From assembly GCA_913061055.1 (NCBI GenBank), contig CAJXVA010000005.1, positions 1 through 64,000 on the forward strand: DNA of 64,000 nucleotides, in the 5' to 3' direction. The notes below the pieces were generated by a model that saw only the letters and a program-made list of their open reading frames with translations, did not search any database and had not been told where the DNA came from. This DNA is from an uncultured Pseudomonadota bacterium (lineage in GTDB: Bacteria; Myxococcota_A; Polyangia; Nannocystales; Nannocystaceae). Position numbers and translations under genes: made by a program. Below, one piece after another: positions 46,606-57,293 of this stretch; position 1 is the stretch's first letter; each line of letters starts with the position of its first letter.

Positions 46606-48288
46606 CTACTCGCGCAGCCGCCGATGACGGAACGTATCGGTGCGGGTGATCGCGCCAACCAGCGCTCTCATGTCGCCGCGGGCCTCGTCGGCCGCCTGAG
46701 CGATCGAGTCGGCGTCCATCGATCCGTCGGGTCGGGACAATGCGAACCGCAGCCACTGGCGAGAGACGCACCGATCGACTTGCTCGCTCTGGGCCATCCG
46801 CGGGATGAGCTCGGTCGCACTCGCGTACTCCCCATCGATGTCGGTGCTCGTGACGCTCGCGGCGGCGTCGACTGGAAACTCGCCATCCATCGTGCGCCAG
46901 CGACCCAACCCATCGTAGTGCTCAAACAGGAAGCCCAGCGGATTGATCGAGACGTGGCAGCCCTGGCACGCGGCATCGGCCGTGGCATCCTCGATCTGCT
47001 TGCGTGCCGAGGCGCTCGAATCGAATTCCACGGCCGTCGCCGCATCCGGCGGTGGCGGGAACTGCACGCAGAACAGGTCGACCAAGAGACTGGTGCCCCG
47101 ATAGATCGGCGCACGTTCGGGCGCTCGAGCGTGGGACGTCAGGTAGCTCGCCTGCGTCAGGATTCCCAGACGCTGCGCGGGGTTGAGCGTGATCTCTTCG
47201 CCGTCCACGCTCTGCACACCCTCGCCGTAAAACTCGGCGAGCTCGGGACTGGCGAACGAGTAGTCCGCCGTGAGCAACGTGCTCACGCTGGCGTCGTCCT
47301 CTCGGAAGACGTGCAGGATGAACGCGTCGGTCTCCGCGATCATGTCGTCGCGCAGGCTCTCGAACTCGGGGAACTCCTCGAGGTCGACGTCCTGAGTCGC
47401 CAAGCCATCGAGCCCCAACCAAGACTTGTAGAAGCGCAGGATCGTCTCGTCGGCGCGAGGGTTCGCCAGGAGTCGCTCGGTCTGCGCGTCGATCCCCGCG
47501 GCAGTGTCGAGTTCCCCATCCTGCGCCGCGTGCAACAGCTCGAGGTCCGGGCCCGCGCCCCACAAGAAGAACGAAAGGCGTGATGCGACCTCGTAGCCGG
47601 TGAGACGGCGGACATCGCCCTCGTCCCCTTCTTCTCCGCTCTCGAGTCGGTACAGAAAATCGGGAGTCTGCAGCAGCGCCGTGACGGTCATCCGCATCGC
47701 GTCTGCAAGCTCGGCATCGGCTCGCATCGTGTCCCAGAACTCCGCAAACACCCCCGCCTCGGCGTCGTTGAGCGGGCGACGGTAGATCAGCAGTCCGTAG
47801 TCTCTGAGGAATGCGTCCACACATTCGGGAGACTCCTCGCAGCCCAGCAGGCTTGCAGCGCTGTGGCCGGCAGCGACACCGATCTCCTCGGCGACCAAGC
47901 GGTAGCCATCCACGCTGTCGATGTTGACGTCGAGCCCGGCGTTCGTCTCGAAGCGCCCGATCGTGCCGTCCGGTGGGAGATTGTCGAAGTTGACCCCGGC
48001 GACGACGGGCTCCCCGAAGATCGCGGTGACCGTTCGTTCATACTCCGCGCTGGTGAGTCGGGACAGTCCAGAGACCGAGACCGAATCCGAAGCCGGCGCG
48101 GCGTCGTCGGTATCGCTCCCGCCTTCCCCGGAGTCGCCCTCTGCCGTTTCGCCGGCGCTGCCTGACGCCGCGGTGTCCGTCTCGCCCAGGGAGTCCGCGC
48201 TCACGCTCACGCCCGAGTAACAGCCAGCCGCGACCAGGGCACACAGCGTCGCCAGCGTCGATTGTTGGAGGAGGCTTCTCGTGTTCAT
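46606..48288 (-). CDS. DUF1592/DUF1588/DUF1595-family lipoprotein
   Basis: MNTRSLLQQSTLATLCALVAAGC lipobox; LTSAEYERTVTAIFGEP; RRPLNDAEAGVFAEFWDTM; VASRLSFFLWGAGPDLELL; HARAPERAPIYRGTSLLVDLFCVQFPPPP; ACQGCHVSINPLGFLFEHYDGLGRWR. Confidence 0.9.
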   Translation of the reverse strand: MNTRSLLQQSTLATLCALVAAGCYSGVSVSADSLGETDTAASGSAGETAEGDSGEGGSDTDDAAPASDSVSVSGLSRLTSAEYERTVTAIFGEPVVAGVNFDNLPPDGTIGRFETNAGLDVNIDSVDGYRLVAEEIGVAAGHSAASLLGCEESPECVDAFLRDYGLLIYRRPLNDAEAGVFAEFWDTMRADAELADAMRMTVTALLQTPDFLYRLESGEEGDEGDVRRLTGYEVASRLSFFLWGAGPDLELLHAAQDGELDTAAGIDAQTERLLANPRADETILRFYKSWLGLDGLATQDVDLEEFPEFESLRDDMIAETDAFILHVFREDDASVSTLLTADYSFASPELAEFYGEGVQSVDGEEITLNPAQRLGILTQASYLTSHARAPERAPIYRGTSLLVDLFCVQFPPPPDAATAVEFDSSASARKQIEDATADAACQGCHVSINPLGFLFEHYDGLGRWRTMDGEFPVDAAASVTSTDIDGEYASATELIPRMAQSEQVDRCVSRQWLRFALSRPDGSMDADSIAQAADEARGDMRALVGAITRTDTFRHRRLRE

Positions 48289-49709
48289 GCCAGCTCCTCG
48301 ATCGGGCCGGTGGAGATCGTCGAATCGCCAACGGAGTTCACGTCGTTGAGGCCCATCGCATGGCACAAGGACACGAGCAGCTGGTTCATGGGGACACCTC
48401 CGGTGAACTGCGAGAAGTTCGAGATCGGGTCGTACTCCCCCCACTGCAGGTAGCGCCCCGACTCGAACGCGCCGAAGTTGTCGCCTTGGACCATCACGGT
48501 GGGCACGTTGCGGTTCGAGTGCGTCCCGCCCTCGCTCATCTCGGACGACCAGACCAGCAACGTGTTGTCGAGGATGTCGGGGGGTAGCGGGTCGAGCAGC
48601 TCGGTCGCCAACATCTTCGAGCGCCACTGCTGCATGTTGGCCATATCTTCTCGAGCGATCACCCGCTCCTCGTCGGTCGGATTCAGGGTGTCGGTCGCGT
48701 AGCTCATGGTGTGGGCGACCGTGTGGATCGAACCGAAGCTTCGGTAGCCCTCCGGCTCCATGAACGCGCCGCTCCCTTCGGAGTGCGGCCAGTCGAAACA
48801 CGCAACGCGGGTCAGGTCGCAAAGCAGCGCGTGTCGCATCAGCTCGAACTGCAACCGCGTGAACACGTGGAGAAGCCCGCTGCTCTGAATCTCCGACTGC
48901 GTGTAGTCGCCGGGGTGCTCCGGCACCTCGCAGGCGGCGGTGATCTGGGAGATCCGATCCTCGAGCTCGCGCAGGCTCTGCAGGTGGGCGTCAAAGCGAT
49001 CCCGGTCGACCGTGGGCATCTCGGTGCGCACGCGACCGAGTTCACCATTGACCAGGTCGATGACGCTGCGTCGCTCGTATCGCAGCCGCTCGGCGACGGC
49101 TGGGTCCTCTCCGAGCACGCCGTCGAACAACGTGTCGAACGCGCTCGCGGGGTTGAGCTGTGGGTTGATCGGGTCTTCGGACCCACGATAGTGGCAGATG
49201 CCGTTGGGTCCCTGGTTCGGACCATCGGTGGCGATCGGCCACGTTCCCCAGTAGTACGCCGGGAAGCGAGTCTCCCGGCCGACGCGCTGACCGATGATGT
49301 GGTCGATGGACGGAGCGGTCGGCCACCCGAGCCCCTCGTCCGGCCGAACGGTCCCGGTCGGAACCTCGACTCCTGTCCACATCGTTCCCTGCCCAAAGTG
49401 GCCGCGACCCGCTCCACGAATCGCGGCCTCGTTGTCGATGCCATCGAGCACCAGCATCCGGTCCTGGTAGGCGGCGAGCGGTTCCAGCTGGGCGCTCAAC
49501 GTGAAGTCCGTCTCCGAACCCGTTGGCGCCCATGTCGTCATGTCGGTGCCCTGGCCGCTGGTGATCATGACCAGGCGCTTGGGCTGCCGATCTCCACCGG
49601 CGACAGCGCGAGGCAGGAAGGGAGCCAGCACGGTCCCCATTCCACCGAGTCCAGCCGCCTGCAACAACCGCCGACGCGACCACCCCTTCTCAACGCCCCT
49701 CTTCCCCAC
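48285..49709 (-). CDS. DUF1552 family Tat-exported protein
   Basis: SRRRLLQAAGLGGMGTVLAPFLP Tat-like signal; RLVMITSGQGTDMTTWAPTG; SIDHIIGQRVG; ELMRHALLCDLTRVACFDW. ATGA coupling to the DUF1592 gene. Confidence 0.9.
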   Translation of the reverse strand: MGKRGVEKGWSRRRLLQAAGLGGMGTVLAPFLPRAVAGGDRQPKRLVMITSGQGTDMTTWAPTGSETDFTLSAQLEPLAAYQDRMLVLDGIDNEAAIRGAGRGHFGQGTMWTGVEVPTGTVRPDEGLGWPTAPSIDHIIGQRVGRETRFPAYYWGTWPIATDGPNQGPNGICHYRGSEDPINPQLNPASAFDTLFDGVLGEDPAVAERLRYERRSVIDLVNGELGRVRTEMPTVDRDRFDAHLQSLRELEDRISQITAACEVPEHPGDYTQSEIQSSGLLHVFTRLQFELMRHALLCDLTRVACFDWPHSEGSGAFMEPEGYRSFGSIHTVAHTMSYATDTLNPTDEERVIAREDMANMQQWRSKMLATELLDPLPPDILDNTLLVWSSEMSEGGTHSNRNVPTVMVQGDNFGAFESGRYLQWGEYDPISNFSQFTGGVPMNQLLVSLCHAMGLNDVNSVGDSTISTGPIEELA

Positions 49710-49932
49710 GAGCCTACGATATCAGTCGGCACCGACCCATCCGGCTGAGAAATGCGCCGTCAACCGCCGACGGCCCGCCCGGAGCGAAAGGGCCGTTGCA
49801 CAATAATCTACGCAGCCATCGTTGGCCGAGCCCGGACTCCGAGCGGGCCCGATCGGCTGCGCTTGCAGCTCGCGTTCGTCGGCTCCGTTTGTGCAACACT
49901 CTGATCAGGTCCGGGGACGGTCAACAGATTCG

Positions 49933-52900
49933 ATGGGGCAGCTCGACCAGACGACGACCGACTCGGTCGAAGCAGCTTGGAGCTACGGGGAACCGCTGTT
50001 TCCTGGGATGCTCGTTTCGGAGCGGGTCCGGCTGACGCGGCCGCTGCAGAGCGGAGGCATGGGGTCGGTCTGGGTTGCCGAGCACCTGACGCTCAAGAGT
50101 GAGGTTGCCGTGAAATTCGTGCTCGGCCGCGCGGACGATCTCGGCGCCACACGGCTTGCCCGCGAAGCCCAGTGCGCCGCTCGCTTGATGCATCCGCACG
50201 CGGTCCGAGTGTTCGACCAAGGGACCACTCGCACCGGGACGCCGTTCATCGTCATGGAGCTCCTCGAGGGAGAATCTCTGGGCGATCGAATCAAGCGCGC
50301 GGGGCCGCTCACGCTCGCAGAGGTGCGTGAGTTGGTCACGCAGATCGCGGGCGTCCTGGGCGAAGCGCACGGGCTCGGCATCGTCCACCGGGACATCAAG
50401 CCGCACAACATCATGCTTCTGCAGGCCACGGACGGCCTCTTCTCCAAGCTGCTCGACTTCGGCATTGCAAAGCCCATCCACGAGGACATCGGCTCCGCCC
50501 TCACCGCCGAGGGCGAGATGGTGGGGACCCCGCTGTACATGGCGCCAGAGCAGCTCGTCGACGCTCTTCCCGCCAACAGCTCCGCCGATCTATGGGGACT
50601 GACAGTCGTCGCGTACCAGGCGCTGACCGGGATGCGCCCCTTTCAAGGGCGTACGCGCGCGGCGCTGGGTGTGGAGATCTTGCTGGGTCGGTTTGAGCCG
50701 CCGTCCCGCGTTGTCCCCTCGCTACCTGCAGCGCTCGACGGGTGGTTTGCGAGAAACCTATCGGTGGAGCGACAGGACCGCTGCGCCACCGCCGACGAGA
50801 TGGTGGAGGGATTCGAGCGTGCCGCATCCGGCACTGCCGAGGCCGTTGTCACGCCGGCCCCTCCGGGACGACTGACGGTTCCCGACAAACTCTACGGCCG
50901 AGATGCCGAGATCGCGACACTCCTGCGTGCGTTCGATCGGGCTGCCGCGGGACGTTCCCGGCTGACGCTCGTCGCGGGTTACTCGGGCATCGGCAAGACC
51001 GCGCTGGTTGCAGAGATCGAGGCCCCGCTGGCCAAGCGCGGCGCGAGCTTCGTCGGAGGCAAGTTCGACCAGTTCGATCGCGGGACGCCGTACGCCAGCC
51101 TCATGCAGGCGTTCCGTGGGCTCGTCGACCAGATCAACGCGAGTGACGCACGCGAGGCGTGGCGCCTGCGGATCACCGAGGGCGTTCGCGAAAACCTCGC
51201 TGCACTCACCGAGGTGATCCCAGAACTCAAGGGCCTCGTCGGCGAGCAGCCTCCGTTGGAGCCCGCATCACCAGGCGAAGCACGCAGCCGATTTCAAGCG
51301 ACGATCGGCCGCTTTGTCGCCGCCATCGCAGCGCCCGACCGACCGCTTGCGCTCTTCCTCGACGACTTGCAGTGGGCGGACCTGGCATCGCTCGACCTGA
51401 TCGCCTCGCTCGCCACCAACCCCGAGAGCCACAACGTCTTGCTCATCGGCACCTATCGCGACAACGAGGTCGATGAGGGGCACCCACTGCGGGCCATGAT
51501 CGAGCGGGTGCGCGAATCGGGCGCTGCGCTCGATGAGGTTGCTTTGGGGCCGCTCGGCGAGGACGCGGTGCTGGACTTGGTCTCAGACGCCACCAACAAC
51601 GCGGCGGGGCGGATGCGTCTTGCTGTGGAGTGCCACGCCAAGACAAGAGGCAACGCCTTCTTTCTGCGACGTTTCCTGGAGTCGCTCACCGAGTCGGACC
51701 TCATCCGCTTCGACCCGGACTCGGACTCTTGGACCTGGGACCTCTCCGAGATCCAGGCCGTACCGATGGCGCCCAGCGTGGTCGACTTCGTGGCCGAGCA
51801 GATGCGTCAGCTGCCCGATGCGACCCGCGAGGCGCTGGGCGTCGCGGCATGCATCGGCACGCGCTTCAGTCTTGCGCCGCTCGCCTTCGCTCTGGACACC
51901 GACCGCGGCAAGGCACTCGAAGCCCTGCGGCAGGCACTCCTGACCGAGTTCGTCCTTCCTCAGGCGCATGGCAGCTGGCTGAGCGGGCCAGCCGACCCGC
52001 ACACCGAGCGTCTGTCGTTTCGCTTCGCGCACGATCGCGTCCGCCAGGCAGCTCGCTCGTTGGTCGACGACGAGCAAGCGGCACGAATCCACGGACGGGT
52101 AGGACGCTACCTGCACGACCACCTCGATCCCACCGAGCGGGAGCAGCGACTGTTCGAGGTCGTCGAACACCTCAACCGCGGCGCCGACACCGAGCCCGAC
52201 GAAGCAAGCTCCACGCGCCTTCGTATCCTCAACCTCTCGGCCGGCAGACGTGCGCTCGCCTCCGCCGCATTCGAACCCGCGCTTCGATACTTCTTGGAGG
52301 CCCACGCGCGCCTGCATGATCGGGGATGGGCCGATTCCTACGAAGAGACGCTCGCGATCCACGTCGAAGGGGCGAGGGCCGCCTACCTGAGCAACAACTA
52401 CGAAGCGATGGGCAAGCTCCTGAACGTCGCGCTCGGGCAGGCCCAAGGCCTGGTGGACCGAGCGAGTGTGCAGGAGGTGCGGCTCCAAGCCCTCGTGAGC
52501 CAGGAGCGCTTCGCCGAAGCCCTCGGCCTGGCCCTCCCCGTCCTCAACGAGCTCGGCGTCTACGTTCCCCAAACGCCGACCGCGGCCGACGTGAAGGCCG
52601 CAATCGCCGGGTCGCTTCGCGCCATCGAGGAACGTGGAGCCGAGGCTCTGCTCGCCCATCCGCAGTGTGAAGACCCGCAGGTGATCGCGGCGATGCGCAT
52701 CCAACAGGAGGTGATGTCCAGCGCCTACCTCGTTCAGCCGCAGCTCGTGCCGCTCCTGGTGTCGAGCATGGTCACGACGACCGTTGGACACGGCCTGTGC
52801 CGCGAGTCCCCTTATGGTTTCGGTGCGCTCGCCCTCGTCCTCAACGCGAGCAACATGATGGACCACTCGGCGCAGGTCGGTGCGCTCTCGGTGGGTCTGC

Positions 52901-53820
52901 TCGATCGCCTCGATGATCGAGCGGTGCGCCCGAGTACGCTGCATATCATCGCCTGCTACGTCACGGCGTGGAGCCACCCGCTCCGGGAGTCGGTCGAGGC
53001 CGAGCGCCACGTTTTTCAGCTCGGGATCGACGTGGGCGACCTCGAATACGCGGCATGGGGCCTGCACACCTGGATCCTCAACGGGCTCATCGCTGGCGTC
53101 GAGCTGCCGATGGTGCTCGAGACCGGTGCGAACAACCTCGCGATCCTGCGCTACCACCAGCAACTTCCGGCACTCACCTGCTCGGTACCCGTGGTGGGGG
53201 CCGCGGCCATGCTCGCTGGAGTCGAGACCGACCCGCCGTACGACGAGGCCGCCCATGTCGCGGCGGTTGAAGAGGCCGGGTTTCGCGGCGGCTATTGTGT
53301 GGCTGCGGCGATGGGTGCCTACGTCCGGCTCATTCTCGGAGATCTCGACCTGGCGCTCGAGTGGGCGAACAAGGGGTTGGCGCATGTCGACGGCGCGGTC
53401 GCGACGTACAGCGTCGTGGTCTTGCGGCAGGTGCTTGCCCTGGCGCCCTTGGGCCGCACGACGCCCGATGCGAGCGACCGCGATGAAGTGATCGCAGGTA
53501 TTGAGCCGCACCTCGAGCAGATCAAGGTCTGGTCCGCGGCCTGCGAACACAACCACGCCCACCGAGTCCATCTGATCCAAGCCGAGGTCGCGAGGCTGCA
53601 GGGCCGCGACGAAGAGGCGACGGCGGAATACGCCCGCGCGGCGGCGCATGCCAAGCGCGAGCGGTTCATGGCCGAGGAAGGGCTCGCTCACGAGCTGGCG
53701 GGTCGTCACCACCTGGCGCGTGGCGACGAGGCCAGCGGCCGCCGCAGCCTTGACGAAGCACGGTCGGTGTACGAACGGTGGGGCGCGCATGCCAAATGCG
53801 CGCAGCTCGATCGGGCGTAG
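49933..53820 (+). CDS. Ser/Thr kinase fused to AAA/STAND-type ATPase and helical repeat region
   Basis: RLTRPLQSGGMGSVWVAEHLTLKSEVAVKFVL, IVHRDIKPHNIM, LLDFGIAKP, GTPLYMAPEQL; then LYGRDAEIATLLRAFDRAAAGRSRLTLVAGYSGIGKTALVAEI (Walker A) and LALFLDDLQWADLASLDLI (Walker B). Confidence 0.93.
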   Translation: MGQLDQTTTDSVEAAWSYGEPLFPGMLVSERVRLTRPLQSGGMGSVWVAEHLTLKSEVAVKFVLGRADDLGATRLAREAQCAARLMHPHAVRVFDQGTTRTGTPFIVMELLEGESLGDRIKRAGPLTLAEVRELVTQIAGVLGEAHGLGIVHRDIKPHNIMLLQATDGLFSKLLDFGIAKPIHEDIGSALTAEGEMVGTPLYMAPEQLVDALPANSSADLWGLTVVAYQALTGMRPFQGRTRAALGVEILLGRFEPPSRVVPSLPAALDGWFARNLSVERQDRCATADEMVEGFERAASGTAEAVVTPAPPGRLTVPDKLYGRDAEIATLLRAFDRAAAGRSRLTLVAGYSGIGKTALVAEIEAPLAKRGASFVGGKFDQFDRGTPYASLMQAFRGLVDQINASDAREAWRLRITEGVRENLAALTEVIPELKGLVGEQPPLEPASPGEARSRFQATIGRFVAAIAAPDRPLALFLDDLQWADLASLDLIASLATNPESHNVLLIGTYRDNEVDEGHPLRAMIERVRESGAALDEVALGPLGEDAVLDLVSDATNNAAGRMRLAVECHAKTRGNAFFLRRFLESLTESDLIRFDPDSDSWTWDLSEIQAVPMAPSVVDFVAEQMRQLPDATREALGVAACIGTRFSLAPLAFALDTDRGKALEALRQALLTEFVLPQAHGSWLSGPADPHTERLSFRFAHDRVRQAARSLVDDEQAARIHGRVGRYLHDHLDPTEREQRLFEVVEHLNRGADTEPDEASSTRLRILNLSAGRRALASAAFEPALRYFLEAHARLHDRGWADSYEETLAIHVEGARAAYLSNNYEAMGKLLNVALGQAQGLVDRASVQEVRLQALVSQERFAEALGLALPVLNELGVYVPQTPTAADVKAAIAGSLRAIEERGAEALLAHPQCEDPQVIAAMRIQQEVMSSAYLVQPQLVPLLVSSMVTTTVGHGLCRESPYGFGALALVLNASNMMDHSAQVGALSVGLLDRLDDRAVRPSTLHIIACYVTAWSHPLRESVEAERHVFQLGIDVGDLEYAAWGLHTWILNGLIAGVELPMVLETGANNLAILRYHQQLPALTCSVPVVGAAAMLAGVETDPPYDEAAHVAAVEEAGFRGGYCVAAAMGAYVRLILGDLDLALEWANKGLAHVDGAVATYSVVVLRQVLALAPLGRTTPDASDRDEVIAGIEPHLEQIKVWSAACEHNHAHRVHLIQAEVARLQGRDEEATAEYARAAAHAKRERFMAEEGLAHELAGRHHLARGDEASGRRSLDEARSVYERWGAHAKCAQLDRA

Positions 53821-53826
53821 GACGAC

Positions 53827-55173
53827 CTAACGCGCTGCAGGTGCCCGCCGCGAAGGCGCCCTGTGCCCGGACTGTGGCCGCAGGCGGATCGACACCCCGA
53901 GCCCAACTGCCAACAACCCGAACCCTGCGCCGACGGCTGCCAAGCCCCACTGCAGGTTCGACTGTGGTGTCGGGACAAGCCTCTCCACCAGAGCCAGGTG
54001 AAGCACCGATACGCACACCGGGAGCAGGACGAGACCGCAGTGGCTCCGCCAAGCGCCGAGCACCGTGAGAGTGAGGAACAAGGTGTCGACCCACAACACG
54101 TGCTCGGGCCACGGTCCGAAATCCCATCCAGCGGTCCACACCCCGAGGTAGAGGCAGGTCCAGGCGCCTGCAAGAAGCCGCCGGATCGCCTCCGGGGATG
54201 AGGGCGCAAGCGTCCATCCCGACCAACTCGTGGGTACATCGAGGACGGCGCGGTAGGGGTCCTGCGCCTCAACCTCGCGCGACACCAGCGTGGGTGCTCG
54301 CAGCGCCCGCAACACCAGCGCGCTCGCGGCCATGATCGCCGTCGTGGCGAAGTGGGCCGGTGAGACCATCGCCACCAAGAACAGGGTGGCGACCAGCCAG
54401 CCCCACACCAGCTCTTCGGTGCGGAAGCGCCGGGTCATCAGCACCAACGCCAACGGGATGAAGAATGCCCGGTCGGCCGGCGGACCGTACTCCGTCACGA
54501 ACAACACGTGCGCGATCAGGGCACCAGCCCAGCCAACCCACACGAAGCGCGCGGCCCGTCGGGCGACCGTCTCGCCCCACGCCGTGCGCGGACTCCAGCT
54601 CTCCGTGCGACGGAACGTCCACAGCCCGGCGGCCAGGACCCAGAACACCATCAGTGCAAGGAGCGGCGCCGCGATGTGGTCTTGAACCTTCGAGAGGATC
54701 CAGGGGATCAGCATCTGAACGGTTCCCCCGGCCACGGCGACCCACAGGGCCGACCGTGAAAGCCGAAACTGCATCGCCCAAGCCAGAGCTCGCAGTTTCG
54801 CCGCGAAGCTGATCAGCCACAGGCCGCTTGCCACCATCCCCGGTACCCCGAGATACACCGAGCGCTCCGTCTGCAGCGTCAGGTCGCACTGATACAGCGC
54901 GGTGATCAGCGCCAGCATCACCGCCGGCCGCCACAGTCCCCGACGGGTGAGAACCGCTGCGCTCGCGATGAGTGCCCACGCATAGAGTTCGGCCACCACA
55001 GTGCTCGACAGCTGCCCGAACAGGCCTCGCTGTTCGGTCGCGACCTCCATCAGCAGCGTCACCCCCACCAGCACCAACGCCGCGCTGATCAGGTACAGGG
55101 GGTTGTATTGGACGAACCAGCGGTGGACGACGGCCCTCCATCCCGGTGTCGGTGTGTCTTCGCGATCGGTCAT
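53827..55173 (-). CDS. Polytopic membrane protein of unknown function
   Basis: 483-aa ORF (start taken at Met 55173) with about ten hydrophobic segments. Confidence 0.7.
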   Translation of the reverse strand: MTDREDTPTPGWRAVVHRWFVQYNPLYLISAALVLVGVTLLMEVATEQRGLFGQLSSTVVAELYAWALIASAAVLTRRGLWRPAVMLALITALYQCDLTLQTERSVYLGVPGMVASGLWLISFAAKLRALAWAMQFRLSRSALWVAVAGGTVQMLIPWILSKVQDHIAAPLLALMVFWVLAAGLWTFRRTESWSPRTAWGETVARRAARFVWVGWAGALIAHVLFVTEYGPPADRAFFIPLALVLMTRRFRTEELVWGWLVATLFLVAMVSPAHFATTAIMAASALVLRALRAPTLVSREVEAQDPYRAVLDVPTSWSGWTLAPSSPEAIRRLLAGAWTCLYLGVWTAGWDFGPWPEHVLWVDTLFLTLTVLGAWRSHCGLVLLPVCVSVLHLALVERLVPTPQSNLQWGLAAVGAGFGLLAVGLGVSIRLRPQSGHRAPSRRAPAAR

Positions 55174-55287
55174 GCTCGGCTGTCTCTGCAACCGCGATGC
55201 CGAACCGAGTTCCCGGTGTTTGAGTGCGACCGAACCTCCGAGACCGCGCCATCCATGCGCCCGTCTCGAAGCACCCACGTCACAACG

Positions 55288-57159
55288 TCACGGCTCGGGG
55301 ATGCACGCGGGGTCGAGCTCCTTCAGCATGAGGACGTCGGTGTCGCCGTCGCTCAGCTGAACGAGGCCGTCCGCGCACTCACCAGGGCGAATCGTTGGAC
55401 TGGACCCGGACGTGCCGTGGGCCTGCAAGCCGAAGGCCGGAAAGTTGAAACTCGACTCCAGCGAGCGGTTCAGTCCGAGTCCCATACTGCCGGTTTGGTC
55501 CGGGAGGAGTAGACCCGCGATCCGGATCTCCAAGACCTCCGCACCGTCCTCGCTCGGGAGTGGGTCGCCCATCTTCGCCAGCAGTCGTGGCTCCGGCTCA
55601 AACCCGTCGCTCGGACCCACGCCCCACACCCCCAACCCGAAGAACGGAGCCTCGATACCCCGGCCCTCGATGCGCGCCGTGTACATGATCGAACCGTCAT
55701 GAGCGATGACCACGCTCCCGATATCGGCGTAGGTGACCCCCTTCATCGGAACACCAACGTCGTCGGGCGCCGGCGCTCCGGTGCTCGCCAGATCGATGAG
55801 CTCGCCCCGCGCAATCTCTCGGTAGATCCCAGCGCCGCCGTCTCGGAGACGAGCAGACATCACCAGCATGCGGTCGTTTGTGAGCCCGAACGCGATCGCA
55901 GGAAAGGCAGGCGTGGTTCCCTGGACGTCGACCTGCGAGAGTCCGTTGTCGGTGAACAATTCATCGTCGAAGCTGTGGTGCAGCCTGAACTCGGTCTCTC
56001 CGGGAACGACGCTGTAGATTCCCGCATTGTCGACGAGCGTGCCGTCGGGTTCGGTCGGCGTGTATGTGAAACCCACAACCCCCATGTCGTTCATGGTCAA
56101 GGCGCGAAAGACGACCCCGTTGTTGGGGAGCAACTCCGGAGGAAACGTCGGCGCGCCGGGGAAGACCCCCGTGTATCCCTCCGCGCCCTGGCTGTAGAGA
56201 TGCGTGACGACCTCCGCCGTGCCCTCGGCTTCGGACATGAGGAGGCCGTCGGCGGCTCGGCCTTCCGGCGTCGAGCCGGCCACCTGCATCAGCACGCCAC
56301 CTGAGGGCATGATCACCCCGTTTCGCGCGAAGTCGATTTCTTCCCATTGCACGTTGTCGACGGAGTCTCCGCGGAACGAGTAGCGGACCCGCGGATCGAT
56401 GGCATCAACCCCATAGAACTCGAATCTCGGATTGTCGGGCGAGTTCCGTCGAACGGTTACAAGCGCCGTCCCATTCGAGAGTCCATCCAGGGAAAGGAAC
56501 CCCCCGGGTTCGAGCTCGGGATCGGAGGCGCAGATCTTCTCGTCGAGCCCATCGGCCCACATGCCGACGCAGCTGGACTCGTTCTGGAACGCGATGAATC
56601 CGGTCGCATCGAACGTCGTGGTCTCGAGTTGCGAGGTGCCAAAGGCATCGACCAGATCCTCGGGCGACGCCAACGCCTCGAGGGTGTCGTCGTCCTCGTG
56701 CCATCGGACCAATGCGTCGCCTTGTACCGCGCGGTCTTCGACCCACGTGATCTCTGCATTGACCAAGCCTTGATCGACGATGCCCCACGACATGATCCGA
56801 CCCACTTCGCCGTCTCCCACGAATTCACCGGTCCGCATCACAACCCGGTCGCCCTGCTCTTCCCCTCCGGTATCCGTGTCGGTCCCGGTCTCCGTCGGAT
56901 CTGTGGGATCGGTGGGATCGGTCGGGCCGCTTCCGGTGGGGTTCACGCTGGTAGAGCCCGTGGACGAGGTTGGCCCGGTCGTCGATTCCGTGGCACTCCC
57001 GGGTCCCTGTGATGTGCTCGGACCGTCCGTGTCGGTCCCGTTGTCGTCGCCGGGATCACCACCGACGTCGTCGCCACAGCCTACGGACAGCGCCAGGAGC
57101 GTTGCAACGGAAGCGAACAGCGCGGTGCGCAGCGGTAATCGGCAAGCTCGGTCGGCCAT
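55288..57159 (-). CDS. Lipoprotein with repeated 'GxxAF/NDxG' beta-rich repeats
   Basis: Signal/lipobox ATLLALSVGC; Thr/Ser/Pro linker; repeats such as NNGVVFRALTMNDMGVVGFTYTP, ARNGVIMPSGGVLMQV. Confidence 0.7.
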   Translation of the reverse strand: MADRACRLPLRTALFASVATLLALSVGCGDDVGGDPGDDNGTDTDGPSTSQGPGSATESTTGPTSSTGSTSVNPTGSGPTDPTDPTDPTETGTDTDTGGEEQGDRVVMRTGEFVGDGEVGRIMSWGIVDQGLVNAEITWVEDRAVQGDALVRWHEDDDTLEALASPEDLVDAFGTSQLETTTFDATGFIAFQNESSCVGMWADGLDEKICASDPELEPGGFLSLDGLSNGTALVTVRRNSPDNPRFEFYGVDAIDPRVRYSFRGDSVDNVQWEEIDFARNGVIMPSGGVLMQVAGSTPEGRAADGLLMSEAEGTAEVVTHLYSQGAEGYTGVFPGAPTFPPELLPNNGVVFRALTMNDMGVVGFTYTPTEPDGTLVDNAGIYSVVPGETEFRLHHSFDDELFTDNGLSQVDVQGTTPAFPAIAFGLTNDRMLVMSARLRDGGAGIYREIARGELIDLASTGAPAPDDVGVPMKGVTYADIGSVVIAHDGSIMYTARIEGRGIEAPFFGLGVWGVGPSDGFEPEPRLLAKMGDPLPSEDGAEVLEIRIAGLLLPDQTGSMGLGLNRSLESSFNFPAFGLQAHGTSGSSPTIRPGECADGLVQLSDGDTDVLMLKELDPACIPEP

Positions 57160-57293
57160 CTGATCGGGGTGTTGCCGCCGCCGACGCTTTGTTTCAGCCC
57201 TTTGGAAACTTTGTCGATGCGCCAGAGATTGACGCATTTCAAATACGACATGTTGTCGTATCTTGCGCGATTTCGCGCCGGCGCCAGCTGTGC

